From Rodentibacter genomosp. 2 (GTDB lineage Bacteria > Pseudomonadota > Gammaproteobacteria > Enterobacterales > Pasteurellaceae), in assembly GCA_001999425.1 (NCBI GenBank), contig MLHP01000011.1:62001-126000 (forward strand): a DNA stretch of 64,000 nucleotides, in the 5' to 3' direction. The notes under the pieces are model-generated. The model was not told the DNA's origin. It was given only the letters and a program-made list of their open reading frames with translations, and searched no databases. Positions 37,438 through 46,800 of this stretch are shown one piece after another; within the stretch, counting starts at the first letter, position 1, and the number at the start of each line of letters is the position of its first letter. The translations under genes and the position numbers were made by a program.

Positions 37438-39609
37438 TTAGAACGAATATTCTACGTTAGCCCAATAAGTACGAGGCATACCTAACACGGCAAAGCTGCG
37501 ATCATAACGGCCGCGCTGAACCTGCCAGTATGCTTTATTAAATAAATTTTCTACTCCAACACGGAATGTTAGGCTTTGTTGTTCACTTAATTTCGCCACA
37601 TATTTGGCTCCAGCATCAACCGTCGTATAAGATGGAAAGGCAAATTTTTCAGAATAATCTTGATAGGATTTTCCGTAGTATTGAACTGTCGCATTGAGTG
37701 TTAAATTTCTGATAAATGGGGTATCCCATTCAACGGCGGCTTTAGCAATCCAACGAGGGCTGGAAACTTGTGAGCCGTTGATAATCGGGCCGGCAAAACT
37801 TGGGTAATCAATTAATTTTCCTTGATTGTAAGTGATACCTAAACTTGGGCGTAATGTACTATTTAGCAGATTTCCGTAGATATTTAATTCAATGCCACGG
37901 TTACGTTCTTTGCCTTGTTCCTGTCCGGTTTTAGCATGAACACCGGGGCGTGATAATTGGTAAATACTTAAGGTTGTGGTCGCAAGATCTTTCCAGTTTT
38001 TGCGCACCCCTAATTCGATTTGTCGGCTGACAACCGGTTTTGCCATAATACCGGTATCTTCATCGGTTGCACCCGGTTCCAAATCTTCTAAATAATTGGC
38101 ATAAAAAGTTAAGTTTGGATTAGGTACATAGGCTGCCATCACCATTGGGCTAAAACGACTTTCGTGATAACGAACATCTCGAGTTGGTTTTGCCGGATAA
38201 GGCAGGGCGTGTTGTTTGATCCACTGGAAACGTCCACCGAGTGTTAAACGAACCGTGCTATCAATAAATGAAGCGGTATCTGCAAAGGCAAGGCTGTAAC
38301 TCGCTAGTTTTTCGTTCGTTGCGCCTTGCGTTACGGCCTTGTTAGGCTGACGGGATGTCGTAAATTGCGGATGATAAAGATTGATATTGGAATACACATT
38401 TTGACTTAAAACCGTACCCTGATCAAAATCACGTTGGCGTCTTACCGCATCAAACGCTAAATTCCAGTTGTGGTTGATCGAACCGGTTTCAAATTCACCT
38501 TGTAATTTTAGATTTCCGCTTGTTGTTCGAATATGGTAATCCATCGCCCGTAGTTGTTGTAAACGATATTGTTCGGTGTATGTTTTTTCATCCATCATTC
38601 GAACTTGACCGAATGTGCCGTAATAGCGTGACTCCATATAACCCAATCCACCGGATAGCATCATGCTATAAGGCAGATCATATTCAAAGGTTCCCATAAT
38701 GGTTTGATCTTGAGTCGTTTGACCGTTCCAATGCGGCACAAAATTTGTATCGCCGCTTGGTGCGCTTGGTAAGCGATAGTTTAAGCGCTGAATATCTTGA
38801 ATACGTGCACGGCCGCCATGTGTTGCCCGTTTGGTGTACATATAATCTATACCTGCACGGAATTTCTCACCACGATAGTCTAAACCCACAGCAAATTCTT
38901 TGTTTCGTTCGTCATAATTATGGCGTGCCGGATTACCATCACGATATTTACCGTTTAGGCGAATGCCCCATTCTTTATTTGCACCGAAACGGCGACCAAA
39001 ATCAAAGGTTTCTTGTAAACGATTGTTGCTGTACCAAGCAAAACCAAGTTGATTAATATCTTCATCCGTCGCCCGTTTGGTCTCAATATTTAGAGAAGAA
39101 CCAGCTGCTCCCTCAGGATCCATTCCTGCGACAGCCGTTGAAGCGCCTTTAATTAACTGAGCTGAGCTAACGGCAGCAGTAGGGGAGTTATAAGTAGAGT
39201 AAAGTCCCGCTAATCCGTTAACAGTAATTTGACGGGCATCCAGTTGTAATCCTCGAACATAAATTCCCGATAAGGTATTGGTTTCTCCACCAAAATTCAT
39301 GACTGAAGAATCAATTTTAGCAATTCCGTCTAAAAGATTACGTTGTTGAGAGTTCTCAAATGCTTTTTCATCATAGTGAACAACCGCAATAGGAGAAGTA
39401 AATGCAGTTTGCAGCCCAAGTAAACTGAGATTAACAATTTCTTTTTGTTTTTCACCTGCGGCTTTTGCTTTTTCCAATTCTGTGACGACATTCACTTGAT
39501 CCAATACCATTTCGGAACTTGAGCCGACATCGGTTTGTGTTTCCGCCAACACTGAAAAAGATACACCGGTAAAAAGTGCGGTGTAAAGAATACTGTGTTT
39601 AAACGCCAT
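37438..39609 (-). CDS. TonB-dependent siderophore-type outer-membrane receptor
   Basis: 723 aa from the ATG at 39609 (AAGGAAAG upstream); the longer frame to 39696 has no signal character at its start. Signal peptide to about LAET, then a plug domain (YDEKAFENSQQRNLLDGI, GIYVRGLQLDARQITVNGL, AGMDPEGAAGSSLNI) and a 22-strand barrel ending in the aromatic YWANVEYSF. This is the FhuA/FcuA-like siderophore-receptor subfamily; the ligand is not evident. No TonB box is obvious, but EMVLDQVNVV near the mature N-terminus is a candidate. It is paired with a YddA-like ABC gene. Confidence 0.9.
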   Translation of the reverse strand: MAFKHSILYTALFTGVSFSVLAETQTDVGSSSEMVLDQVNVVTELEKAKAAGEKQKEIVNLSLLGLQTAFTSPIAVVHYDEKAFENSQQRNLLDGIAKIDSSVMNFGGETNTLSGIYVRGLQLDARQITVNGLAGLYSTYNSPTAAVSSAQLIKGASTAVAGMDPEGAAGSSLNIETKRATDEDINQLGFAWYSNNRLQETFDFGRRFGANKEWGIRLNGKYRDGNPARHNYDERNKEFAVGLDYRGEKFRAGIDYMYTKRATHGGRARIQDIQRLNYRLPSAPSGDTNFVPHWNGQTTQDQTIMGTFEYDLPYSMMLSGGLGYMESRYYGTFGQVRMMDEKTYTEQYRLQQLRAMDYHIRTTSGNLKLQGEFETGSINHNWNLAFDAVRRQRDFDQGTVLSQNVYSNINLYHPQFTTSRQPNKAVTQGATNEKLASYSLAFADTASFIDSTVRLTLGGRFQWIKQHALPYPAKPTRDVRYHESRFSPMVMAAYVPNPNLTFYANYLEDLEPGATDEDTGIMAKPVVSRQIELGVRKNWKDLATTTLSIYQLSRPGVHAKTGQEQGKERNRGIELNIYGNLLNSTLRPSLGITYNQGKLIDYPSFAGPIINGSQVSSPRWIAKAAVEWDTPFIRNLTLNATVQYYGKSYQDYSEKFAFPSYTTVDAGAKYVAKLSEQQSLTFRVGVENLFNKAYWQVQRGRYDRSFAVLGMPRTYWANVEYSF

Positions 39610-39678
39610 ATTTGCTTTCCTTAAAATTGATGTAATAAAAAAGAGCCGTAAGTATAACTGAAAATAATTACTTGCCTC

Positions 39679-39697
39679 AATAGGAATAGTTTGCATT
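39679..39697 (-). promoter_or_regulatory. Putative Fur box upstream of the TonB-dependent receptor
   Basis: Minus-strand 19-mer AATGCAAACTATTCCTATT matches 12 of 18 informative positions of AATGATAATnATTATCATT, about 70 bases before the start codon. By-eye match. Confidence 0.45.
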
Positions 39698-39782
39698 TAG
39701 TATTAGATAAAAATTTAGAGAAAAATAACCGCACTTTTGCTTGTTTTTTCTTCAGTAGCGGTATAGACTTTTAGCAATTTTA

Positions 39783-39855
39783 GTCGGGGTGCCACGATGT
39801 GGCTGAGATGATACCCGTGAACCTGAAACAGTTAGCACTGACGTAGGAAACTAAT
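39783..39855 (+). ncRNA. TPP riboswitch (THI element)
   Basis: The conserved parts of the thiamine pyrophosphate aptamer are in order: GGGGTGCC, GGCTGAGATGATACCC, GTGAACCTGAAACAG and GACGTAGGAAACT. It lies about 90 bases before thiZ and controls the whole thi operon. Between aptamer and gene, ATCTCT can pair with the AGAGGT that covers the thiZ ribosome binding site (39917-39940 region), a plausible sequestering expression platform. Established: such elements repress thiamine genes when TPP is bound. Confidence 0.95.
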
Positions 39856-39943
39856 ATGCCAAAATATCTTTTCATTTTTCATTCCATTCTTAATTTTTCA
39901 TTCTCGCCTATTCAAATCTCTTGTTAATTTTGAGAGGTGGGCG

Positions 39944-40678
39944 ATGGTACATATCCAGAATTTAAGTCTTAATTTTGGTGGTCAACCCTTATTTGAGCGG
40001 CTTAATTTATCCCTTTTTCAAAAAGAGTGGATAAGTCTATTAGGTTCATCAGGCGTCGGTAAATCGACTTTGTTACGTCTGATCGCAGGCATTGATACTC
40101 AAGGTTCGGTGCAAGGACAAATCAATGTTGAGCCTAATGTACGTATAGCATGGTTGCCGCAAAAAGATACGCTTTATCCGTGGTTGTCGATAGTCGATAA
40201 CGTGCAGTTACACGCAGTCTTATACGGGCAAAAATCTGCCAAAACGACCGAACAAGCCAAATTGCTGTTAGATAAAGTAGGAATGTTTTCTCATTTGCAT
40301 AAGGCTTGCTCGCAATTATCAGGCGGACAGCGACAACGTGTGGCACTTGCCCGTATCTTAATGCAAAACGCAGATCTGGTTTTACTTGATGAACCCTTTT
40401 CCGCCTTAGATGCGATTAGTCGCCATCAAATACAAAATTTGGCGTACGAATTGCTGCAGGAAAAATCCGTTTTATTGGTTACTCACGATCCACAAGAAGC
40501 CCTACGATTAAGTCAGCGTATTTTTGTCTTACGTTCTTTGCAAGTGAATCAGCCTGCAATATTCTCTGACACCATCATCCCCACAGGAAAAGCGCCGCGT
40601 GAATTCGAACAAGGGGAGCTATGGGGATTGCAACAACAATTATTGCTGGAATTATCAGCGAACATGGGGGAGAGATGA
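39944..40678 (+). CDS. thiZ: ThiZ, ATPase of the ThiXYZ pyrimidine transporter
   Basis: 244 aa. Nucleotide-binding protein with Walker A GSSGVGKST (about 34-42), signature LSGGQRQRVALAR (about 124-136) and Walker B LVLLDEPFSALD. It is of the nitrate/taurine/HMP-precursor type. It powers uptake of a thiamine pyrimidine precursor by ThiX and ThiY. First gene after the TPP riboswitch. The stop overlaps the thiX start as ATGA. Confidence 0.9.
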   Translation: MVHIQNLSLNFGGQPLFERLNLSLFQKEWISLLGSSGVGKSTLLRLIAGIDTQGSVQGQINVEPNVRIAWLPQKDTLYPWLSIVDNVQLHAVLYGQKSAKTTEQAKLLLDKVGMFSHLHKACSQLSGGQRQRVALARILMQNADLVLLDEPFSALDAISRHQIQNLAYELLQEKSVLLVTHDPQEALRLSQRIFVLRSLQVNQPAIFSDTIIPTGKAPREFEQGELWGLQQQLLLELSANMGER

Positions 40679-41427
40679 AAAGCGTCTTAAAACCCGTGAT
40701 GATTGGGGTTGCAATGTTATTGATATGGCAACTGGTTGTGGTGATTGGCAATTTTCCGCATTACATTTTACCATCACCCCAATCGGTTGGATTACAGTTG
40801 ATTTCTCATTTCAATTTGTTATGGCAACACACAAAAACAACTCTACTTGAAATTGGAGTGGGTTTATTTTTTGGCTTTTTGTGCGGTTTAAGCTCGGCAT
40901 TATTGCTGTCGTTTTCAAAAAAAATTTCTACCTTATTATTACCGATTTTGGTTATTTCACAAGCCATTCCGGTATTTGCCATTGCACCATTACTGGTATT
41001 GTGGTTTGGCTATGGTATGGCATCAAAAATTGCAATGTCCATATTGATTATCTACTTTCCGGTCACTGCCGCCTGTTATGACGGTTTGCGTAATACACCG
41101 CAGGCTTGGTTAGACTTAGCCAATACATTCCGACTCTCTCCCTTACGTTTGTTGCTTAAGGTTCGGCTACCCGCCGCATTGCCTGCTTTTGCGTCGGGGC
41201 TTCGCATTGCGGTTTCTGTTGCGCCTATTGGGGTTGTTGTCGGGGAGTGGATTGGATCTTCGCAAGGATTGGGCTATTTAATGATCCACGCTAATGCCCG
41301 AATGCAAGTCGATTTAATGTTCGCAGCATTACTGATTTTAGTCGGCATTTCCCTTTGTTTGTACTTTGGTATTGATTGGCTGTTACGCCGATTTATTCCT
41401 TGGGGAAACTATATTCATTCATCATAA
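40675..41427 (+). CDS. thiX: ThiX, permease of the ThiXYZ transporter
   Basis: 250 aa, six membrane helices of the SsuC/TauC type with the EAA-like loop DLANTFRLSPLRLLLKVRLPAALP at the cytoplasmic face. The ATG at 40675 (AGAG upstream, ATGA overlap with thiZ) is preferred over the ATG at 40621 inside thiZ. It forms the channel for the pyrimidine precursor. Confidence 0.9.
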   Translation: MKSVLKPVMIGVAMLLIWQLVVVIGNFPHYILPSPQSVGLQLISHFNLLWQHTKTTLLEIGVGLFFGFLCGLSSALLLSFSKKISTLLLPILVISQAIPVFAIAPLLVLWFGYGMASKIAMSILIIYFPVTAACYDGLRNTPQAWLDLANTFRLSPLRLLLKVRLPAALPAFASGLRIAVSVAPIGVVVGEWIGSSQGLGYLMIHANARMQVDLMFAALLILVGISLCLYFGIDWLLRRFIPWGNYIHSS

Positions 41428-41446
41428 ACATAAAAAGGAAATAAAA

Positions 41447-42388
41447 ATGAGAAAAATCGTTCACTATTTAGGTGTGATTATAGGATTAACGAGTGGCTTT
41501 TCCGCACTGGCAAAAGATAAGCTGACATTGTTGTTAGATTGGTATGTCAATCCTGATCACGTCGCCATTATTGTCGCGCAACAAAAAGGCTTTTTTGAAC
41601 AAAACGGCTTAGAAATAGAGATTATTGAGCCCGCCGATCCGTCGCTTCCGCCTAAATTAGTTGCCACAGGTCAAGCGGATTTAGCCGTTGATTATCAACC
41701 CCAGCTCTATCAACAGGTTGCCGAGGGTTTACCATTAGTGAGAATCGGTACATTGGTTTCAACACCACTGAATAGTGTGGTGACATTACAAAAAAACGGC
41801 ATTAACACGCTAGCGGATTTGAAAGGTAAGAAAGTGGGGTATTCTGTCAGTGGTTTTGAAGATGTGTTATTGGAAACCATGCTCCATTCCGTGAAATTAA
41901 CCAAAGAAGATATTGAGCTGGTGAACGTGAATTGGTCGCTTTCTCCTTCACTATTAACGGGGCAGGTTGATGCGGTGATTGGGGCTTTTCGCAATTTTGA
42001 ATTAAACCAACTCCGTTTAGAAAAGCAAGAGGGGGTGGCATTTTACCCTGAAGAATGGGGAGTTCCGCCTTATGACGAGCTTATTTTAGTCGCGAATAAA
42101 GACAAATTAGATTCTACAAAATATTCGGCATTTTTGACCGCTCTTGAGCAGGCGACAACCTATCTGATTAATCATCAAAATGAAGCATGGCAAGCCTTTG
42201 TGGATTACAAACCGAATGAGTTAAATAACGAACTTAATCGTTTAGCGTGGAAAGATACTTTGCCTCGTTTAGCGCTACATCCAAGAGCACTAGACAGTCA
42301 TCGTTATCAACAAATGGCGCAATTTTTACAACAAAAAGGGCTGGTTAAAACCTTGCCTAAATTGAAAGAGTATGCGGTAGAACTTTAA
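41447..42388 (+). CDS. thiY: ThiY, periplasmic pyrimidine-precursor binding protein
   Basis: 313 aa. Sec signal peptide to about ALAK, then an NMT1/THI5-like domain with DKLTLLLDWYVNPDHVA at its start and later VDAVIGAFRNFELNQL. ThiY proteins bind formyl-aminopyrimidine or HMP precursors. The start at 41447 has AAGGAA upstream; the longer frame from 41366 lies inside thiX. It shares an operon with tenA, the enzyme that uses its ligand. Confidence 0.92.
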   Translation: MRKIVHYLGVIIGLTSGFSALAKDKLTLLLDWYVNPDHVAIIVAQQKGFFEQNGLEIEIIEPADPSLPPKLVATGQADLAVDYQPQLYQQVAEGLPLVRIGTLVSTPLNSVVTLQKNGINTLADLKGKKVGYSVSGFEDVLLETMLHSVKLTKEDIELVNVNWSLSPSLLTGQVDAVIGAFRNFELNQLRLEKQEGVAFYPEEWGVPPYDELILVANKDKLDSTKYSAFLTALEQATTYLINHQNEAWQAFVDYKPNELNNELNRLAWKDTLPRLALHPRALDSHRYQQMAQFLQQKGLVKTLPKLKEYAVEL

Positions 42389-42400
42389 TAAGGAGACAAA

Positions 42401-43048
42401 ATGATTACTCAACTTATTGAACGGGCACAACCTTATTGGCAACACTATATTGAGCATCAATTTGTTCAGCAAATCGCTCAAGGTACGTTACCTAAACATT
42501 GTTTTCAGCATTATTTGAAACAAGATTATCGCTATCTTTTTCATTATAGCCGCGCTTTTGCATTGGGTCTTTTTAAGGCAAAAAACTTTGCAGAAATGGC
42601 TGTACCACGCAAAGCGTTGGAAATTCTTAGCCAAGAAATTCAATTACATATTAATTATTGCGACCAATGGAGTATCAGTGAACAAGAGATGATAAACACA
42701 CCGGAAAGCCCGGCTTGTGTGGCTTACACGCGTTATTTATTGGATGTTGGAATGACGGGAGGACTGGCAGAGCTTTATGCCGCCATTACACCTTGTGCCG
42801 TTGGTTATGCTCAAGCGGCTTGCTATATCACGAAGAATTATCCACGCTTGCCGAATAATCCTTATCAGTCTTGGATTGATGTCTATTCAAGTGCTGATTT
42901 TCAGCAATCTGCAGCAGAAACGGCGGATTTTTTGACCGCACTTTGTCAATCACTAAACCCAAACCAACTTACCCATATTCAGAACATTTTTACCACCGCA
43001 ACGCGTATGGAAATTAATTTCTGGCAAATGGGATTGGATTTATCTTAA
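42401..43048 (+). CDS. tenA: TenA aminopyrimidine aminohydrolase
   Basis: 215 aa, all-helical TenA fold. Visible active-site features are [16 protein letters not shown] (Asp 45 and Tyr region), the catalytic Cys in ITPCAVGY (about 126-133) and the Glu in AAETADFL near the C-terminus. It converts aminomethyl-pyrimidine from degraded thiamine to HMP and can also hydrolyse thiamine. Together with ThiXYZ this is the base-degraded thiamine salvage path. AAGGAG precedes the start. Confidence 0.93.
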   Translation: MITQLIERAQPYWQHYIEHQFVQQIAQGTLPKHCFQHYLKQDYRYLFHYSRAFALGLFKAKNFAEMAVPRKALEILSQEIQLHINYCDQWSISEQEMINTPESPACVAYTRYLLDVGMTGGLAELYAAITPCAVGYAQAACYITKNYPRLPNNPYQSWIDVYSSADFQQSAAETADFLTALCQSLNPNQLTHIQNIFTTATRMEINFWQMGLDLS

Positions 43049-43067
43049 CCATAAAAAGGAGACTACG

Positions 43068-43859
43068 ATGAAATCTATTTATCTGGCAAAAATTCGTGAG
43101 CAAAATCCGCTCATTCATAATATTACCAACATTGTTGCAGCTAATTTTAGTGCCAACGGATTATTGGCATTGGGGGCTTCCCCAATGATGTCCGATAGTG
43201 AAGAGGAAATGGTCGAAATGCCAAATTTAAGTCAAGCTCTCGTGATTAATATTGGCACCTTGATCGACAAAGAACAAAAATCTATGTTGTTGGCAGGTAA
43301 AACGGCAAATGCGAAAGGGATCCCTGTTGTGCTTGATCCTGTGGGCGTGGGAGCAACGAGTTATCGGCGAGAGACTGTACGTCAGCTTTTGTCTGAAATA
43401 AAATTTGCACTTATTCGTGGTAATGCCGGTGAATTGGCAACGATTGCAGGTGAAACATGGCAAGCGAAGGGAGTGGATGCCGGACAAGGTAACGTCGATC
43501 TGAAAGCCGTTGCCCAACGTGTCGCAAAGCAGTATGGCTGTGTCGTATTGATTAGTGGGGAAGTTGATGTCATCAGCGACGGTAGGCAAACCGCTACGGT
43601 GCATAATGGTACGCCGTTGTTCCCTAAAGTAACGGCATCGGGCTGTTTACTCAGTGCAATCTGTGGGGCTTTCTTAGCCGTAGATGCGGGCGATCATTTT
43701 GCTGCAACGATTGAAGCCTGTGTTGCTTATACTGTTGCGGGTGAACTTGCCGCTCAAGGTCTGACTACTCAAGTCGGGCAATTTCAAATTCGTTTATTAG
43801 ATGAATTGGCTGCGCTTTCCCCTGAAATGATTGCACAAAAGGGGCGTATCAATGAGTAA
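43068..43859 (+). CDS. thiM: Hydroxyethylthiazole kinase
   Basis: 263 aa, ribokinase-like fold. N-terminal [24 protein letters not shown] and the anion hole/catalytic region [15 protein letters not shown] (about 187-201), where the family usually has TGTGC. It phosphorylates the thiazole moiety for ThiE. Its stop overlaps the thiD ATG by 8 bases. Confidence 0.95.
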   Translation: MKSIYLAKIREQNPLIHNITNIVAANFSANGLLALGASPMMSDSEEEMVEMPNLSQALVINIGTLIDKEQKSMLLAGKTANAKGIPVVLDPVGVGATSYRRETVRQLLSEIKFALIRGNAGELATIAGETWQAKGVDAGQGNVDLKAVAQRVAKQYGCVVLISGEVDVISDGRQTATVHNGTPLFPKVTASGCLLSAICGAFLAVDAGDHFAATIEACVAYTVAGELAAQGLTTQVGQFQIRLLDELAALSPEMIAQKGRINE

Positions 43860-44682
43860 CATTCCCCAAGTATTAACCATAGCCGGTTCGGATAGTGGCG
43901 GCGGTGCGGGTATTCAAGCCGATCTTAAAACCTTTCAAATGCAAGGTGTGTTCGGTACTTCAGTGGTAACTGCCGTAACGGCTCAAAATACCCAGGGAGT
44001 ATTTGATATTCACACTATTCCATTGAAAACCATTCGTTCACAACTACAAGCGGTGAAAAACGATTTCAATATTGCAAGTGTGAAAATTGGAATGCTCGGA
44101 ACGCCGGAAATTATTGAATGTGTGGCGGAATATCTTAAGGAATCTCCATTTGGCAATTTGGTACTTGATCCTGTGATGATCGCTAAAGGCGGAGCGCCAT
44201 TATTACAACAGCAGGCGGTTTCGTCTCTTATTGATCATTTACTGCCACTGGCGGATGTGATTACTCCCAACCTTCCTGAAACAGAAGCCCTAACGGGTAT
44301 TATGATTTACGATGAGACGAGCATTCAAAAAGCAGCAAAATCCCTACAAAAGTTAGGGGCGCGTAATGTGATTATCAAAGGCGGGCATGCTCTGAACTCG
44401 CAGAGTGAACAATGTCAAGATTGGGTTTTTCTTGCCGATGGTCGTTATTTTGTATTGGAAAGTCCACGTTTTTATACGCCACACACACATGGTACCGGTT
44501 GCACCTTTTCCGCTTGTTTAACCGCAGAATTAGCGAAAGGAAAACCGTTGCAAAGTGCGGTCGAAATTGCCAAAGATTTTATTACCGCAGCGATTAGTCG
44601 TCCGCTCAATGTTGGTCATGGACATGGGCCGACAAACCATTGGGCTTATCGTGATTTAGTTAATTTAAAGAGGAATGATTAA
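43852..44682 (+). CDS. thiD: HMP/HMP-P kinase
   Basis: 276 aa. [18 protein letters not shown] at the N-terminus, [10 protein letters not shown] in the middle, and [12 protein letters not shown] (catalytic region) near residue 217. It phosphorylates HMP twice to HMP-PP. The ATG at 43852 overlaps the thiM stop; the frame extended to 43831 lies within thiM. An uptake signal lies inside at about 44553. Confidence 0.95.
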   Translation: MSNIPQVLTIAGSDSGGGAGIQADLKTFQMQGVFGTSVVTAVTAQNTQGVFDIHTIPLKTIRSQLQAVKNDFNIASVKIGMLGTPEIIECVAEYLKESPFGNLVLDPVMIAKGGAPLLQQQAVSSLIDHLLPLADVITPNLPETEALTGIMIYDETSIQKAAKSLQKLGARNVIIKGGHALNSQSEQCQDWVFLADGRYFVLESPRFYTPHTHGTGCTFSACLTAELAKGKPLQSAVEIAKDFITAAISRPLNVGHGHGPTNHWAYRDLVNLKRND

Positions 44683-45351
44683 ATGCAAAAAATTCGAGAA
44701 ATCCTACCGCTTTACTTTGTTGCGGGAACGCAAGATTGTCGGCATTTGGGGGAAAATAATGCGCAAAATTTACTTTCTGTATTAAAACAAGCATTAGACG
44801 GCGGTATTACTTGTTTCCAATTTCGGGATAAAGGCAAGTTTTCCCTTGAACATTCACCGGCAGCACAAAAAGATTTAGCCATTAGCTGTCGGGATATGTG
44901 CCGTGAATATCGTGTTCCTTTTATCGTCAATGATAATGTGGATTTGGCCTTTGAGCTTGAGGCGGATGGTATCCATGTCGGACAAACTGATATGGCAGTA
45001 CAGGTTATTCGGGCAAAAGCGAATAAAGCGATGATTGTGGGGTGGTCGGTTAATTTATTAGAAGAAGCCAAAATAGGCGAAGCAATGGCGGAGATTGATT
45101 ATTTTGGCATTGGGCCGATTTTTCCAACGCAATCAAAGGAAAATCCAAAACCGACACGTGGTATGGCGTTTGTTCAAGATTTACGGAAATCAGGCATAAC
45201 GAAACCCTTTGTTGCGATTGGCGGCGTGAAGTTGGAACACGTTCGCACTTTAAGGGAGTTTGGGGCTGATGGTGTGGCGGTAATTTCAGCGATCAGTCAA
45301 GCAAAAAATGTTGAAATGATGACTAAAGCGTTAAGAGAGGCTAGCCGGTAA
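44683..45351 (+). CDS. thiE: Thiamine-phosphate synthase
   Basis: 222 aa, TIM-barrel. GGITCFQFRDKG (about 42-53), IVNDNVDLAFELEADGIHVGQ (about 85-105), and the phosphate-binding end AIGGVK and GADGVAVISA. It joins HMP-PP and thiazole phosphate to thiamine phosphate. It abuts thiD with no gap. Confidence 0.95.
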   Translation: MQKIREILPLYFVAGTQDCRHLGENNAQNLLSVLKQALDGGITCFQFRDKGKFSLEHSPAAQKDLAISCRDMCREYRVPFIVNDNVDLAFELEADGIHVGQTDMAVQVIRAKANKAMIVGWSVNLLEEAKIGEAMAEIDYFGIGPIFPTQSKENPKPTRGMAFVQDLRKSGITKPFVAIGGVKLEHVRTLREFGADGVAVISAISQAKNVEMMTKALREASR

Positions 45352-45405
45352 ATTAGCTGGCAAAAGTATGCGTTAAATTTGAACGCCTTTCCTTGGAGAA
45401 AAATA

Positions 45406-46713
45406 ATGAAACAAAACAGCCCGAAACAAATTGCGATGGCAACAATGATTGGTACGGCGATTGAGTATTTCGACAACTATATTTACGCTATGGCCGCCGT
45501 ATTAGTGTTTAACCATCAATTTTTTCACGCCGCTGATCCTCTCTCAGGGCAGATCGCAGCCCTTTCTACACTGGCTTTAACCTTTATAGCCCGTCCTTTT
45601 GGTGCCGCCTTGTTTGGGCATTTTGGCGATCGTATCGGGCGAAAAAATACCTTTGTGATGAGCTTATTGTTAATGGGCGTTTCTACCGTGATTATCGGAT
45701 TATTACCGAGTTATGAAAGTATAGGAATTAGTGCAACAATTTTGCTTTGTTTATGTCGTATCGGGCAAGGAATCGGCTTAGGCGGAGAATGGGGAGGCGC
45801 CGCATTAGTAGCTGTTGAAAATGCACCGGAAGGAAAACGCGGTTGGTATGGGACTTTCCCGCAACTTGGTGCGCCATTAGGCTTATTATTGGCGAACGGT
45901 GTATTTTTGTTGATCGGAGGCATTTTCGGGCAGGCGGCAATGTTAGACTGGGCGTGGAGAATTCCGTTTTTATCTTCAATTTTATTGGTGGGTATCGGTT
46001 TATATGTGCGGTTAAAACTCACTGAAACCCCGATTTTTCTTGAAACATTAAATAAACCGCAAGCTAAACGTTTGCCAATGTTAGAAGTCATGACAAACTA
46101 TTTCAAATCTTTTTTCTTGGGAATGTTGGCTTGTATTGCCGGTTATGTATTGTTTTATGTCATGATCGCATTTAGTCAAATCTATGCTAAATCTGCACCA
46201 ATCATATCGGATGCCGGTTATGTAATGGGATTGGGATTTTCTCCCCATATTTTCACTGCCTTATTAATGGCAAGTGCGGTTTCTTTAGCAGGCACGATTG
46301 TCATTTCGGGCAAATACATTGATAAAATCGGTCGCCGGCTTTGGTTGATTTGGACTACTGTCGGTGTAGCGATTTTTGGTTTAACACTGCCGTTTTTTCT
46401 TGAAAACGGAACAACTAACAGCTTATTTTGGTTCTTAGTTATTGGAATGGGATTAATTGGGATGGGGTATGGGCCGCTTGCCAGTTTTTTACCTGAATTG
46501 TTCCCAACCCATGCCCGTTATTCTGGGGCTTCACTGACTTATAATATTGCGGGTTTATTTGGTGCGAGTGTCGCTTCTATTATTGCGTTACCGTTAAATG
46601 CGCATTACGGCTTAAAAGCAGTGGGAATCTATTTGACATTAAACGCTTTGTTGAGCCTAATTGGGTTATGGTTTATTCGGGAAACAAAAGGTACGAAACT
46701 AGAGGAATACTGA
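45406..46713 (+). CDS. thiU: ThiU-type MFS transporter (metabolite:H+ symporter family)
   Basis: 435 aa, twelve helices of the MHS group, with GHFGDRIGRKNTF between helices 2 and 3 and RIGQGIGLGGEWGGAALVA in helix 4. In Pasteurellaceae this gene follows thiMDE under a TPP riboswitch and has been proposed to import a thiamine precursor, probably the thiazole. GGAG precedes the ATG at 45406. The assignment rests on context. Confidence 0.8.
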   Translation: MKQNSPKQIAMATMIGTAIEYFDNYIYAMAAVLVFNHQFFHAADPLSGQIAALSTLALTFIARPFGAALFGHFGDRIGRKNTFVMSLLLMGVSTVIIGLLPSYESIGISATILLCLCRIGQGIGLGGEWGGAALVAVENAPEGKRGWYGTFPQLGAPLGLLLANGVFLLIGGIFGQAAMLDWAWRIPFLSSILLVGIGLYVRLKLTETPIFLETLNKPQAKRLPMLEVMTNYFKSFFLGMLACIAGYVLFYVMIAFSQIYAKSAPIISDAGYVMGLGFSPHIFTALLMASAVSLAGTIVISGKYIDKIGRRLWLIWTTVGVAIFGLTLPFFLENGTTNSLFWFLVIGMGLIGMGYGPLASFLPELFPTHARYSGASLTYNIAGLFGASVASIIALPLNAHYGLKAVGIYLTLNALLSLIGLWFIRETKGTKLEEY

Positions 46714-46740
46714 TTTAGAATAATAGGCGGTCATTTTTCA

Positions 46741-46790
46741 CGATATTGCAAAACACAGTGAAATTTGACCGCACTTTTTTTAATTGATGG
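46741..46790. terminator. Terminator between thiU and norM
   Basis: GCGGTCATTTTTCAC and GTGAAATTTGACCGC form an imperfect long stem around a 16-base loop; the right arm contains an uptake signal followed by T7. It serves converging genes. Confidence 0.65.
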
Positions 46791-46800
46791 CGCAATAACC

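Noticed and set aside
43227-43604. 125-codon open frame opposite thiM
   Set aside because: Antisense shadow of a well-supported thiM gene; composition and context give no support.
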